The notes below the pieces were generated by a model that had not been told where the DNA came from, did no database searches, and saw only the letters and a list, made by a program, of their open reading frames with translations. Made by a program: the position numbers and the translations under genes. 64,000 nucleotides of DNA from assembly GCF_010731795.1 (NCBI RefSeq), contig NZ_AP022591.1, forward strand, positions 558,001 through 622,000, given 5' to 3'. Within the stretch, counting starts at the first letter, position 1; each line of letters starts with the position of its first letter. This DNA is from Mycolicibacterium celeriflavum (GTDB taxonomy: Bacteria > Actinomycetota > Actinomycetes > Mycobacteriales > Mycobacteriaceae). This document shows positions 9,351-17,055 of the stretch, piece by piece.

Positions 9351-10919
9351 TCAACCCGCTTGTTGCGAGGTTGCGCCATCCCTTCCGAGATCGCCGGTGA
9401 TCACCGAAAGGATCGCCCGCCACGAATCCGACGGAGCGTTGAGCACGTCGGAGTGGGCGCCCGGACCGGCCATCGGCCGCCCGTCGTCGTAACGTCCGGT
9501 CGGTAACTGGATCACACCCGGCATCTCGTCGGGGTCGGCGCCGTGCGGGCCGCCGGGAATGCCCTGCACCAGCGCGATGAGGTCGCCCGGCGGCGTCATC
9601 GAGAAGCGCAGCACATCCGGGTTCCGGTTGTGCCAGTCACCGGGATCGTCGACCCCGACACCCGCCCCGGCCGCCGCCACGTACAACGTGCGATCGGAGG
9701 TCAGTCCCAGCGACTCCGCGGTGCCCACGATCGACCCGCCGTAGGAGTGCCCGATGACCGTGACCGGCACCCGGCGGCCGGTCGCGTCCACCGTGCGGTC
9801 GACGTCCTCGCTGAACGCGACCAGTCGCGGCGCCATGGCGAGCCCATATCGCGGATCGGCCGCAGCCGCCAGCGCGCTCGCCAGATTGTCGCCGCGCGGA
9901 AACGGGCCACCGAGGTAGGTGATCGCCGCGGTGTCGCCGTGGGTCGCCGAGACGAACCGGCGCGCGGTCCTCGCATTCGCCGCCGAACCCTCGATCGTCG
10001 TGTTCAGACCCGGCACCAGCACCGCGACGCTCGACGCCGACGCGACGTCGCCGTGCAGTTCGACCAGGGACGCCCGGCCCGGATCGAACGCCAGCAGCTG
10101 ACGGTCGATGCGGCCGTGTTCGCCTGCCGGGTCGTCGATTTCGGCCAGCAGGTTTTGGTACAGCGCGAGGCGGTCGGGATCGCGTTCACGCAGCACGGCC
10201 TGTGCGACGTTGGTCCGGTTCGCCTCGATGCGCATCTCCCACGGCAGTCCGTCGGTATTACCGACCTGCGAAGGGAACGCTTCGACCAACCGCTGCCGCT
10301 GCTCGGGCGTCATCGCCGCGATCTGCTCGGCGATCCGGTCCTGACTCGAGGTCGGCCACGCCGCGACGACGTCGCCCCCGGCTAGCGCGTCGCCGGCGGC
10401 CGGCAGCACGAACGCCTCCGCGATATCGCTCGCGGCGTCGGCGTCTGCGGCGTCCAGGCGATCGAGCGCCTGACCGAGCCGGCCGGTCAGCTCGGCCGCC
10501 CGCACGGCGAGCATCTGTGCGGCGACGGCCGGGACGCCGCCGGACAGCGCGACCAGCAGCTCGGAGGGTCCCGACTGCACGGATACCGATCCGGTGTCGT
10601 CGACGGCGAACCCGTCAGCGGTGGCCGCGGAGACCAACGCCGTGACGTCCGCGCGGGCCGAGGCAAGCTGGGCCGCTCCGTCGCGCGCCGCGGCGGCCCC
10701 CAGTACAAGGGCGCGAGCGATCGCATCAGCCGATGCCACAACGGTTTTCGCCTCTATACGTGCCGCGTCGGCGGCAGCGCCGGACCAGAAGCTGAACTCG
10801 GCGGCCAGGGTGTCGGCCTGCGCCGACACGAGCCGGGCGTGGCGGTCCCATCCGGCTGCCAACAGGTGCAGCGCCTCGGGACGCCAGGCTTCGGCCTGGC
10901 CGATGGTCGGCCGTGTCAC
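9351..10919 (-). CDS. DUF1023 alpha/beta hydrolase with WXG-like N-terminal region
   Basis: This 522-residue protein has an alanine-rich helical N-terminus (about 1-190, with the [19 protein letters not shown] segment reminiscent of WXG/ESX helical hairpins) and a C-terminal DUF1023 alpha/beta-hydrolase domain (about 290-500). The domain carries [15 protein letters not shown] and the nucleophile elbow GHSYGGS. Actinobacterial genes of this type are often paired with a small EspC/WXG-like partner, as here: its start overlaps the stop of the upstream 91-residue protein (ATGA). Secretion by an ESX system is an inference from the N-terminal pattern; no ESX core gene is present. Substrate unknown. 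Confidence 0.75.
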   Translation of the reverse strand: MTRPTIGQAEAWRPEALHLLAAGWDRHARLVSAQADTLAAEFSFWSGAAADAARIEAKTVVASADAIARALVLGAAAARDGAAQLASARADVTALVSAATADGFAVDDTGSVSVQSGPSELLVALSGGVPAVAAQMLAVRAAELTGRLGQALDRLDAADADAASDIAEAFVLPAAGDALAGGDVVAAWPTSSQDRIAEQIAAMTPEQRQRLVEAFPSQVGNTDGLPWEMRIEANRTNVAQAVLRERDPDRLALYQNLLAEIDDPAGEHGRIDRQLLAFDPGRASLVELHGDVASASSVAVLVPGLNTTIEGSAANARTARRFVSATHGDTAAITYLGGPFPRGDNLASALAAAADPRYGLAMAPRLVAFSEDVDRTVDATGRRVPVTVIGHSYGGSIVGTAESLGLTSDRTLYVAAAGAGVGVDDPGDWHNRNPDVLRFSMTPPGDLIALVQGIPGGPHGADPDEMPGVIQLPTGRYDDGRPMAGPGAHSDVLNAPSDSWRAILSVITGDLGRDGATSQQAG

Positions 10920-11191
10920 CGTCCGAGGCGGTCGACGTTGCGTCGCTCCGTGCGCTCGAACGCATCAGCCGAACTCTCGGCGGCCAGGGCCCATCGGCGC
11001 ATGTCGGCGACGACCCCGGCGAGCCGGGCGGCGACGAGCGCCGGCGCGGTGACGTTTCCGACCGCTGAACCGGGTAGGGCGTCTGGATCCAATTCGGCCC
11101 AACGTATCTCGGCGATCCGTTCGGCGGCGGTCATGACTCTGTCGGCGACGGTGCGCAGTTGCGACACGTCGACCTCAACGATTTCCCCCAT
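10916..11191 (-). CDS. EspC/DUF2580-like small ESX-associated protein
   Basis: A 91-residue protein with no signal peptide, predicted to be mostly helical: [20 protein letters not shown], then a short loop with LPGS, then a second helix ending [18 protein letters not shown]. The two-helix layout and the YxxxD/E-like region near the end resemble the EspC/DUF2580 family of ESX substrates and partners. It is first in the unit and overlaps the DUF1023 gene by 4 nt, consistent with a stoichiometric pair. The family call is by pattern only. Confidence 0.6.
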   Translation of the reverse strand: MGEIVEVDVSQLRTVADRVMTAAERIAEIRWAELDPDALPGSAVGNVTAPALVAARLAGVVADMRRWALAAESSADAFERTERRNVDRLGR

Positions 11192-11229
11192 GGCTCATGC
11201 TGACAGAACCGGGGCCAAGCGTGCCGAAG

Positions 11230-11238
11230 TTATCCACA
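11230..11238 (+). promoter_or_regulatory. DnaA-box-like nonamer TTATCCACA
   Basis: A perfect match to the classical DnaA box in the divergent 157-nt region between the EspC-like gene and pafA. The same nonamer followed by GG recurs at 12787-12795. A single box can occur by chance, and no origin features are present. Confidence 0.3.
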
Positions 11239-11335
11239 GGCGCCGCGACGGACCGCGCCGACAGTGTCAACTTCGATGTCAACTCCGATGTCCACCTTCG
11301 GCGCGGCTTGCCCGACGTGGTCGCCGGGCAACCAG

Positions 11336-11348
11336 TAGTCTCGATGAG
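11336..11348 (+). promoter_or_regulatory. Leaderless pafA promoter (-10 TAGTCT)
   Basis: TAGTCT (11336-11341) is followed by exactly 7 nt and then the GTG at 11349, so transcription should begin at the start codon. No Shine-Dalgarno sequence is present in the 7-nt spacer. This also decides the GTG start over the ATG five codons later and over upstream codons in the long open frame. Confidence 0.55.
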
Positions 11349-12707
11349 GTGCAGAGACGGATCATGGGCATCGAGACCGAATTCGGTGTCACCTGCACGT
11401 TCCACGGTCACCGGCGGCTGAGCCCCGATGAGGTGGCCCGCTACCTCTTCCGGCGGGTGGTGTCGTGGGGCCGCAGTTCGAACGTCTTCCTCCGCAACGG
11501 CGCCAGGCTCTACCTGGACGTGGGCAGCCACCCGGAGTACGCCACCGCCGAATGCGACAGCCTGAGCCAGTTGGTCACCCACGACCGGGCGGGTGAGCGG
11601 GTGCTCGAAGACCTGCTCATCGATGCCGAGCAACGGTTGGCCGACGAGGGCATCGGCGGCGACATCTACCTGTTCAAGAACAACACCGACTCGGCGGGCA
11701 ACTCCTACGGCTGCCACGAGAACTACCTGATCGTGCGCGCGGGCGAGTTCTCGCGCATTTCCGATGTGCTGCTGCCGTTCCTGGTCACCCGTCAGTTGCT
11801 GTGCGGTGCGGGCAAGGTCCTGCAGACGCCGAAGGCGGCGACGTTCTGCCTGAGCCAGCGCGCCGAACACATCTGGGAAGGCGTGTCCAGCGCCACCACC
11901 CGCAGCAGGCCGATCATCAACACCCGCGACGAACCGCACGCCGACGCCGAGAAGTACCGCAGGCTGCACGTCATCGTCGGCGACTCGAACATGTGCGAGT
12001 CGACCACGATGCTCAAGGTCGGCACGGCGTCGCTGGTGCTGGAGATGATCGAGGCCGGGATCGCGTTCCGCGACTTCTCTTTGGACAACCCGATCCGCGC
12101 GATCCGGGAAGTCAGCCACGACCTGACCGGTCGGCGTCCGGTGCGACTCGCCGGCGGCCGGCAGGCCAGCGCGCTCGACATCCAGCGCGAGTACTACTCC
12201 CGCGCGGTGGAGTACGTGCAGACGCGGGAGCCGAATACGCAGATTCAGCAGGTCGTCGACCTGTGGGGACGCCAACTCGACGCCGTGGAGAGCCAGGACT
12301 TCGCCAAGGTCGACACCGAGATCGACTGGGTGATCAAGCGCAAGCTGTTCCAGCGCTACCAGGACCGCTACAACATGGAGCTGTCCGATCCGAAGATCAG
12401 CCAGCTGGATCTGGCGTATCACGACATCAAGCGTGGCCGCGGCGTGTTCGACCTGCTGCAGCGCAAGGGACTGGCCACTCGGATCACCACGGATGAGGAC
12501 ATCGAGGCCGCGGTCAACACACCGCCGCAGACCACTCGGGCCAAGCTGCGCGGGGAGTTCATCAGCGCTGCGCAGGAGGCGGGTCGCGACTTCACCGTCG
12601 ACTGGGTGCACCTGAAGCTCAACGACCAGGCTCAGCGCACGGTGTTGTGCAAAGACCCGTTCCGCTCGGTCGACGAGCGCGTGAAGCGGCTCATCGCCTC
12701 GATGTAG
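11349..12707 (+). CDS. pafA: Pup--protein ligase PafA
   Basis: PafA phosphorylates the C-terminal Glu of deamidated Pup with ATP and joins it to a substrate lysine. The 452-residue length matches the family. The start [16 protein letters not shown] gives the metal-binding Glu9, and [20 protein letters not shown] places Asp57, the catalytic base known in Paf[20 protein letters not shown] is shared with Dop, its glutamine-synthetase-like paralogue. In M. tuberculosis pafA is directly followed by pafB and pafC; here a repeat-flanked AbiEi/DUF559 gene separates them. Confidence 0.97.
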   Translation: MQRRIMGIETEFGVTCTFHGHRRLSPDEVARYLFRRVVSWGRSSNVFLRNGARLYLDVGSHPEYATAECDSLSQLVTHDRAGERVLEDLLIDAEQRLADEGIGGDIYLFKNNTDSAGNSYGCHENYLIVRAGEFSRISDVLLPFLVTRQLLCGAGKVLQTPKAATFCLSQRAEHIWEGVSSATTRSRPIINTRDEPHADAEKYRRLHVIVGDSNMCESTTMLKVGTASLVLEMIEAGIAFRDFSLDNPIRAIREVSHDLTGRRPVRLAGGRQASALDIQREYYSRAVEYVQTREPNTQIQQVVDLWGRQLDAVESQDFAKVDTEIDWVIKRKLFQRYQDRYNMELSDPKISQLDLAYHDIKRGRGVFDLLQRKGLATRITTDEDIEAAVNTPPQTTRAKLRGEFISAAQEAGRDFTVDWVHLKLNDQAQRTVLCKDPFRSVDERVKRLIASM

Positions 12708-12726
12708 GCCTTTCGACCTTTAGCGC

Positions 12727-12782
12727 GAGCGCTCAACCACGTACAGTTTCGGCGCGAAATTCTGTACCAGGGTGAGCGCTCG
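12727..12782 (+). repeat. Palindromic repeat B, copy 1
   Basis: This 56-nt element begins and ends with GAGCGCTC and contains an internal stem, GTACAG (12741-12746) pairing with CTGTAC (12761-12766), extended by TTTCG/CGAAA. The copy at 13726-13781 is in the same orientation and identical at 52 of 56 positions. Two of the four differences (A/T here, G/C there) are compensatory within the stem, which argues that the folded form matters. Confidence 0.8.
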
Positions 12783-12786
12783 GCAG

Positions 12787-12795
12787 TTATCCACA
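12787..12795 (+). promoter_or_regulatory. DnaA-box-like nonamer TTATCCACA
   Basis: A second perfect copy of the nonamer at 11230-11238, in the same orientation, 4 nt downstream of repeat B copy 1 and upstream of the AbiEi/DUF559 gene. Significance is uncertain. Confidence 0.3.
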
Positions 12796-12839
12796 GGCCT
12801 TGCTGGCGGTTTCGCGGCGGCGCAACCCACAATGCGGAA

Positions 12840-13727
12840 ATGCCGCCAGAGCTCTGCGCCGTCTTCGCCGTGCAGGGCGGAGTCGCAACCTATTCGCAGA
12901 TCGTGGATCACCTGAGCCGTCGCGGTATGCAGCGTCTACTGAGGACCGCCGAGCTGGTCAAGATCTTCCCAGGCATCTACAGCCGTGGTGCACCCGACGT
13001 GTTCACTAGGCTGCACGGGTTGGACCTCCGCTGCGGTGATCAGGTCGCCGTGTGTCTGGGCACCGCCGCCACGATCTTCGGCTTCGACACCGAAAGCGTC
13101 ACTGACCTGCATGTTCTCAACCCGCAGAGCCGCCTTCTGCGGGACCAGGCGGGCCTTCGAGTGCATCGGCGGCAGGGCGCACCCATCACCAGCTATCGGG
13201 GTCGTCCGCTCACCACGCCGGGCTGGACCGCGGTCGAGGTGGCGCGAAGCCTGCACCGCCCGCGGGCCTTGGCGACGCTCGATGCCGCCTTGCGCAGTCA
13301 GACGTGCGATCGCCTCGACCTGCTCGCCGCCGCTGAGGCACAGGCCGGCAGGCGCGGCATCGTGACGGTTCGAGAGCTCATTCCGCTGGCCCGACCCGAG
13401 GCCGAGTCGCCGATGGAAAGCGAGGCCCGTCTCGTCATGCTCGACGGCGGATTACCACACCCCGTCCTGCAGCATGAAATTTTCGACCGAGACGGCCGGT
13501 TGTGGCGGGTCGACTTTGCCTGGCCGGATCGCAAGTTCGCCGTCGAGTTCGACGGATTCGATTACCACAGTTCGCGAGAATCGCTGCGGAAGGATCGCCA
13601 GAAGAGGGCTGCCCTCGAAGAAATCGACTGGGGGGTGATGTCGATCGTCAGCGACGATGTGCGAAGGCAGCCCGATGTGATGGTCCGCCGCATCCGTGCC
13701 CAGCTCACGCGAACGTTGGCGGCGTGA
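12840..13727 (+). CDS. AbiEi-type HTH plus DUF559 nuclease-fold protein
   Basis: This 295-residue protein has an N-terminal winged-helix like AbiEi antitoxins (about 1-60, GGVATYSQIVDHLSRRGMQR), a middle domain with TTPGWTAVEVARSL (about 120-150), and a C-terminal DUF559 domain related to very-short-patch-repair endonucleases (about 200-290). The nuclease-like residues Asp225, Glu236 and Asp238 (VDFAWPDRKFAVEFDGFDYH) are present. Many paralogues occur in mycobacteria; their function is not known to me. No AbiEii toxin gene is adjacent. It sits alone between pafA and pafB, bracketed by direct copies of repeat B, the second overlapping its TGA stop, which suggests insertion as a unit. Confidence 0.78.
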   Translation: MPPELCAVFAVQGGVATYSQIVDHLSRRGMQRLLRTAELVKIFPGIYSRGAPDVFTRLHGLDLRCGDQVAVCLGTAATIFGFDTESVTDLHVLNPQSRLLRDQAGLRVHRRQGAPITSYRGRPLTTPGWTAVEVARSLHRPRALATLDAALRSQTCDRLDLLAAAEAQAGRRGIVTVRELIPLARPEAESPMESEARLVMLDGGLPHPVLQHEIFDRDGRLWRVDFAWPDRKFAVEFDGFDYHSSRESLRKDRQKRAALEEIDWGVMSIVSDDVRRQPDVMVRRIRAQLTRTLAA

Positions 13728-13781
13728 GCGCTCAACCACGTACGGTTTCGACGCGAAAATCCGTACCAGGGTGAGCGCTCG
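13726..13781 (+). repeat. Palindromic repeat B, copy 2
   Basis: Same 56-nt structure and orientation as copy 1, with GTACGG pairing to CCGTAC inside and GAGCGCTC at both ends. Its first two bases are part of the TGA stop of the AbiEi/DUF559 gene, and it ends 17 nt before the pafB -10 hexamer. It could act as terminator or boundary for the inserted gene. Confidence 0.8.
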
Positions 13782-13798
13782 TCGCGGACCATCCACAC

Positions 13799-13811
13799 TA
13801 GGCTGAGCCGA
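13799..13811 (+). promoter_or_regulatory. Leaderless pafB promoter (-10 TAGGCT)
   Basis: TAGGCT (13799-13804), a 7-nt spacer and then the pafB GTG at 13812. This gives pafB-pafC their own promoter, needed because the inserted gene and repeats separate them from pafA. Confidence 0.55.
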
Positions 13812-14801
13812 GTGGCGATCTCCAAAGTCGAGCGGCTGATGAACCTCGTGATCGCGCTGCTGTCGACGCGGAACTTCCTCACCGCCGAGCGGATCCGCGA
13901 AACGGTCTCCGGCTACTCCGACAGCCCCAGCGACGAAGCGTTCTCCCGCATGTTCGAGCGCGACAAGAACGAGTTGCGCGACCTCGGCATCCCGCTCGAA
14001 ACCGGCCGTGTTTCGCAGTTCGATCCCACCGAGGGCTACAGGATCAACCGCGAGGCCTACGCGCTGCCCGCGGTCGAACTGACGCCCGACGAGGCGGCGG
14101 CGGTCGCCGTCGCCACCCAGCTGTGGGAGTCGCCCGAGCTGATCACCGCCACCCAGGGGGCGCTGCTGAAACTGCGCGCGGCCGGCATCGACATCGAGGC
14201 CGTCGACGCTGCTCCCGCGATCACGTCGACCGCGACGCTGCCGGGATTGCGCGGCTCGGAGGAGGTACTGGGAATCCTGTTGTCGGCCATCGATTCCGGA
14301 CAGGCAGTGCAGTTCTCGCACCGGTCCTCGCGAAGCGAGCCGTACACCACTCGCACGGTGGAGCCCTGGGGCGTCGTCACCGACAAGGGCCGCTGGTATC
14401 TGGTGGGACATGACCGGGACCGGGACGCCGTGCGGACGTTCCGGCTGTCCCGGATCGGCGCCGAGGTCACGGCCATCGGACCGCCCGGCGCGGTACGACG
14501 ACCACCCGACGTCGATCTACGGGAGATCGTCGGGCGCGCGGTGGGGGACTGGCCGTCGGGCGGGCAGGCCCGGGTGTGGATCGCCGAGGGCCGGGGCACC
14601 GCGCTGCGGCGACGGGCCGCCTCGGTCGCCCCGCACACGCACAACGGCCGTGCCGGTGAGGTGATCACCATCGACATCGGCACGTTCGACCGGTTGGCCC
14701 GCGAGGTCGCCAGCTACGGGCCCGACGCGGTGGCGTTGGAACCTGAGTCGCTGCGCGAGGACGTGCTGGCGCGGTTGCGGGCACAGGCGGATCGCGCATG
14801 A
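13812..14801 (+). CDS. pafB: Transcriptional activator subunit PafB (WYL domain)
   Basis: PafB pairs with PafC to activate the LexA/RecA-independent DNA-damage response of mycobacteria. The 329 residues comprise an N-terminal winged helix (about 5-75, RLMNLVIALLSTRNFLTAERI), a WYL domain (about 150-240, with TTRTVEPWGVVTDKGRWYLVGHD) and a WCX C-terminal extension. The gene starts with GTG and overlaps pafC by ATGA, so the subunits are made together. Despite the historic name (proteasome accessory factor), the role is transcriptional. Confidence 0.93.
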   Translation: MAISKVERLMNLVIALLSTRNFLTAERIRETVSGYSDSPSDEAFSRMFERDKNELRDLGIPLETGRVSQFDPTEGYRINREAYALPAVELTPDEAAAVAVATQLWESPELITATQGALLKLRAAGIDIEAVDAAPAITSTATLPGLRGSEEVLGILLSAIDSGQAVQFSHRSSRSEPYTTRTVEPWGVVTDKGRWYLVGHDRDRDAVRTFRLSRIGAEVTAIGPPGAVRRPPDVDLREIVGRAVGDWPSGGQARVWIAEGRGTALRRRAASVAPHTHNGRAGEVITIDIGTFDRLAREVASYGPDAVALEPESLREDVLARLRAQADRA

Positions 14802-15754
14802 CTACCGTGTCGACACGGCTGGTGCGGCTGCTCAACATGGTGCCGTATTTCCAGGCCAACCCGAGGATCACGTACGCCGAGGCCGCATCGGACCTCGGCG
14901 TCACCGTCAACCAGCTGCGCGACGATCTCAACCAGCTGTGGATGTGCGGCCTGCCGGGTTACGGGCCCGGTGACCTCATCGACTTCGAATTCTCCGGCGA
15001 CACAATCGAAGTGACCTTCACCGCAGGTATCGACCACCCGCTGCGGCTGACCTCGCCGGAGGCGACCGGCGTGCTGGTCGCGTTGCGGGCGTTGGCCGAC
15101 ATACCGGGCATGGTCGACCCGGAGGCCGCGCGCAGCGCGATCGCGAAGATCGAGTCGGCCGCGGGGACCGTGGGCCACGGCGGCACGGCGGTCGACGAGC
15201 CCGCGCCCGTGGAGAGTGAGGCCGCCGCGGCGGTGCGGCAGGCGGTGCGCGACGGACGCGCGCTGTCGATCGAGTACTACTCGGCGTCGCACGACATGCT
15301 GACCAGCCGGGCCGTCGACCCGATCCGCGTCGTGCTGGTCGGCGACCACAGCTACCTGGAGGCCTGGTGCCGGTCGGCCGAGGGAGTGCGGCTGTTCCGA
15401 TTCGACCGCATCGTCGACGCGCAGGTCCTCGACGAGCCGTCGGCGCCGCCCCCACCGGCCGTGCAGGCGGAACCGGACACCTCGCTGTTCGACGCTGACC
15501 CCTCGCTGCCGTCGGCGACGTTGCTGATCGACCGCTCGGCGGCCTGGATGTTCGACTACTACCCGTTGCGGGTCATCCGCGAGCTGCCCGACGGCGCCTG
15601 GGAGGCCGCGATGACGTATGCCTCCGACGACTGGATGGCCCGGTTCGTGCTCGGCTTCGGGTCGGCCGTGCGCGTGCTCGAGCCCGCCGAGCTGGCGGCC
15701 CGGGTACGCGACTCGGCCGCCGCGGCGCTGAGCGAGTACGGGGTCAACGAGTAG
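14798..15754 (+). CDS. pafC: Transcriptional activator subunit PafC (WYL domain)
   Basis: This 318-residue partner of PafB has the same layout: winged helix (about 5-75, [23 protein letters not shown]), WYL domain (about 145-215, [19 protein letters not shown] and [18 protein letters not shown]) and a C-terminal WCX region. The start overlaps the pafB stop. It ends 29 nt before the TTG chosen for tatA, so read-through into the Tat genes is possible. Confidence 0.93.
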   Translation: MTTVSTRLVRLLNMVPYFQANPRITYAEAASDLGVTVNQLRDDLNQLWMCGLPGYGPGDLIDFEFSGDTIEVTFTAGIDHPLRLTSPEATGVLVALRALADIPGMVDPEAARSAIAKIESAAGTVGHGGTAVDEPAPVESEAAAAVRQAVRDGRALSIEYYSASHDMLTSRAVDPIRVVLVGDHSYLEAWCRSAEGVRLFRFDRIVDAQVLDEPSAPPPPAVQAEPDTSLFDADPSLPSATLLIDRSAAWMFDYYPLRVIRELPDGAWEAAMTYASDDWMARFVLGFGSAVRVLEPAELAARVRDSAAAALSEYGVNE

Positions 15755-15770
15755 ACTGGCCGCGACGTCT

Positions 15771-15783
15771 GGAGGTGACCAAA
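15771..15783 (+). promoter_or_regulatory. Shine-Dalgarno that fixes the tatA start at a TTG
   Basis: GGAGGTGACC at 15771-15780 is a near-perfect anti-16S match. The GTG inside it (15775) cannot be the start of translation it directs; the TTG at 15784, 8 nt after GGAGG, is correctly spaced and gives the family N-terminus. Confidence 0.75.
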
Positions 15784-16053
15784 TTGGGTGGTCTACAACC
15801 CTGGCACTGGGTGATCGTTATCGCTGTGTTCGTGCTGCTCTTCGGTGCCAAGAAGCTCCCGGACGCGGCGCGCTCGCTCGGCAAGTCGATGCGGATCTTC
15901 AAATCGGAGATCAAGGAGATGCAGGCCGATTCGAAATCGGACACGCGTGAGTCCGATGCCGCCGGCCGAGCGGCTCCGCCGACGCCGATCGCCTCGGAGC
16001 GGGTAGAGACGGCGCCGGAGACCGAGCAGCCGTCGGACAAACGTCCGGCCTGA
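15784..16053 (+). CDS. tatA: Sec-independent translocase subunit TatA
   Basis: This is the pore-forming subunit of the twin-arginine translocase in the cytoplasmic membrane. From the TTG start the 89-residue protein begins [20 protein letters not shown], one membrane helix, then [20 protein letters not shown], the conserved amphipathic helix with the FGxxKLP hinge, followed by an acidic, Pro-rich tail. A GTG at 15775 would add MTK but lies within the Shine-Dalgarno. tatC follows 51 nt later; tatB is not in the window. Confidence 0.93.
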   Translation: MGGLQPWHWVIVIAVFVLLFGAKKLPDAARSLGKSMRIFKSEIKEMQADSKSDTRESDAAGRAAPPTPIASERVETAPETEQPSDKRPA

Positions 16054-16104
16054 TCGTCACCGATCACCTAGCCGCGGCCGCGTCGCCGCGTCAGTAGGCA
16101 TGCC

Positions 16105-17055
16105 GTGCAGACTCCAGGACTCATCAAGAAGCTCGATCCTCGCCGGCGGCGCTCCCGCGCCAATCCCGACGGCACGATGTCGCTGGTCGAGCACCTGCAT
16201 GAGCTGCGCACCCGGCTGTTGATCGCGGCGGCCGCGGTCGTGGTCACGACGGTCCTGGGCTTCCTCTGGTACACCCACGGTGTCTTCGGGCTGCCCAGCC
16301 TCGGTGACTGGCTGCGTGGTCCGTACTGCGAACTGCCGGCCTCCGCGCGCGCTGACATCACCGCCGACGGGGCGTGTCGGTTGCTGGCAACCTCGCCGTT
16401 CGACCAGTTTCTTCTGCGCCTGAAAGTCGGTCTCACGGCAGGCATCGTGCTGGCCTGCCCGGTGTGGCTCTACCAGCTGTGGGCGTTCATCACCCCCGGG
16501 CTGTACAAGAAGGAGCGTCGGTTCGCGGTCGCGTTCGTCACCGTCGGCGCCGCGCTGTTCATCGCCGGCGCGGTACTGGCGTATGTGGTCCTGTCCACGG
16601 CACTTGGCTTTCTGCTCACCGTCGGTAGCGACGTGCAGGTCACGGCGTTGTCGGGCGACCAGTACTTCGGCTTTCTGATCAACCTGCTGCTGGTGTTCGG
16701 CTTCAGCTTCGAGTTTCCGCTGCTGATCGTGATGCTCAACGCGGTCGGTGTGCTGACCTATGAGCGGCTCAAGGCGTGGCGGCGCGGGCTGATCTTCGCG
16801 ATGTTCGTGTTCGCCGCGCTCTTCACCCCGGGTTCGGATCCGTTCTCGATGCTGGCGCTGGCGTTCGCGTTGACGGTGCTGCTCGAGTTCGCGATCCAGA
16901 TCGCGCGCCTTCACGACCGGCGCAAGGCGCGCCGCGCCGCGCTCGAGGAGGTGCCCGACGACGTCGCGGCGCCGATCGGCCCCGCCGAGCCCGTCGAGGC
17001 GCCCAGCACCGTGCCGACCTCGACGCGGCACGTGGTCGATGACGATGCCACCTAG
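16105..17055 (+). CDS. tatC: Sec-independent translocase subunit TatC
   Basis: This is the signal-peptide receptor of the Tat system. The 316-residue protein has six membrane segments (first about 40-58, last about 240-258). The N-terminal signature is [15 protein letters not shown], and the conserved [16 protein letters not shown] is in the first cytoplasmic loop. A charged C-terminal tail is typical of actinobacteria. Start is GTG at 16105. Its last codons overlap the beginning of helY by 17 nt. Confidence 0.95.
   Translation: MQTPGLIKKLDPRRRRSRANPDGTMSLVEHLHELRTRLLIAAAAVVVTTVLGFLWYTHGVFGLPSLGDWLRGPYCELPASARADITADGACRLLATSPFDQFLLRLKVGLTAGIVLACPVWLYQLWAFITPGLYKKERRFAVAFVTVGAALFIAGAVLAYVVLSTALGFLLTVGSDVQVTALSGDQYFGFLINLLLVFGFSFEFPLLIVMLNAVGVLTYERLKAWRRGLIFAMFVFAALFTPGSDPFSMLALAFALTVLLEFAIQIARLHDRRKARRAALEEVPDDVAAPIGPAEPVEAPSTVPTSTRHVVDDDAT

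Noticed and set aside
11175-12611. Long minus-strand open frame opposite pafA
   Set aside because: Antisense shadow of pafA; no recognisable domain, no ribosome-binding site.
12840-13727. Calling the AbiEi/DUF559 gene one half of a toxin-antitoxin pair
   Set aside because: No AbiEii-type nucleotidyltransferase gene is adjacent on either side; the protein itself carries a nuclease-like domain, so a classical two-gene system is not supported.
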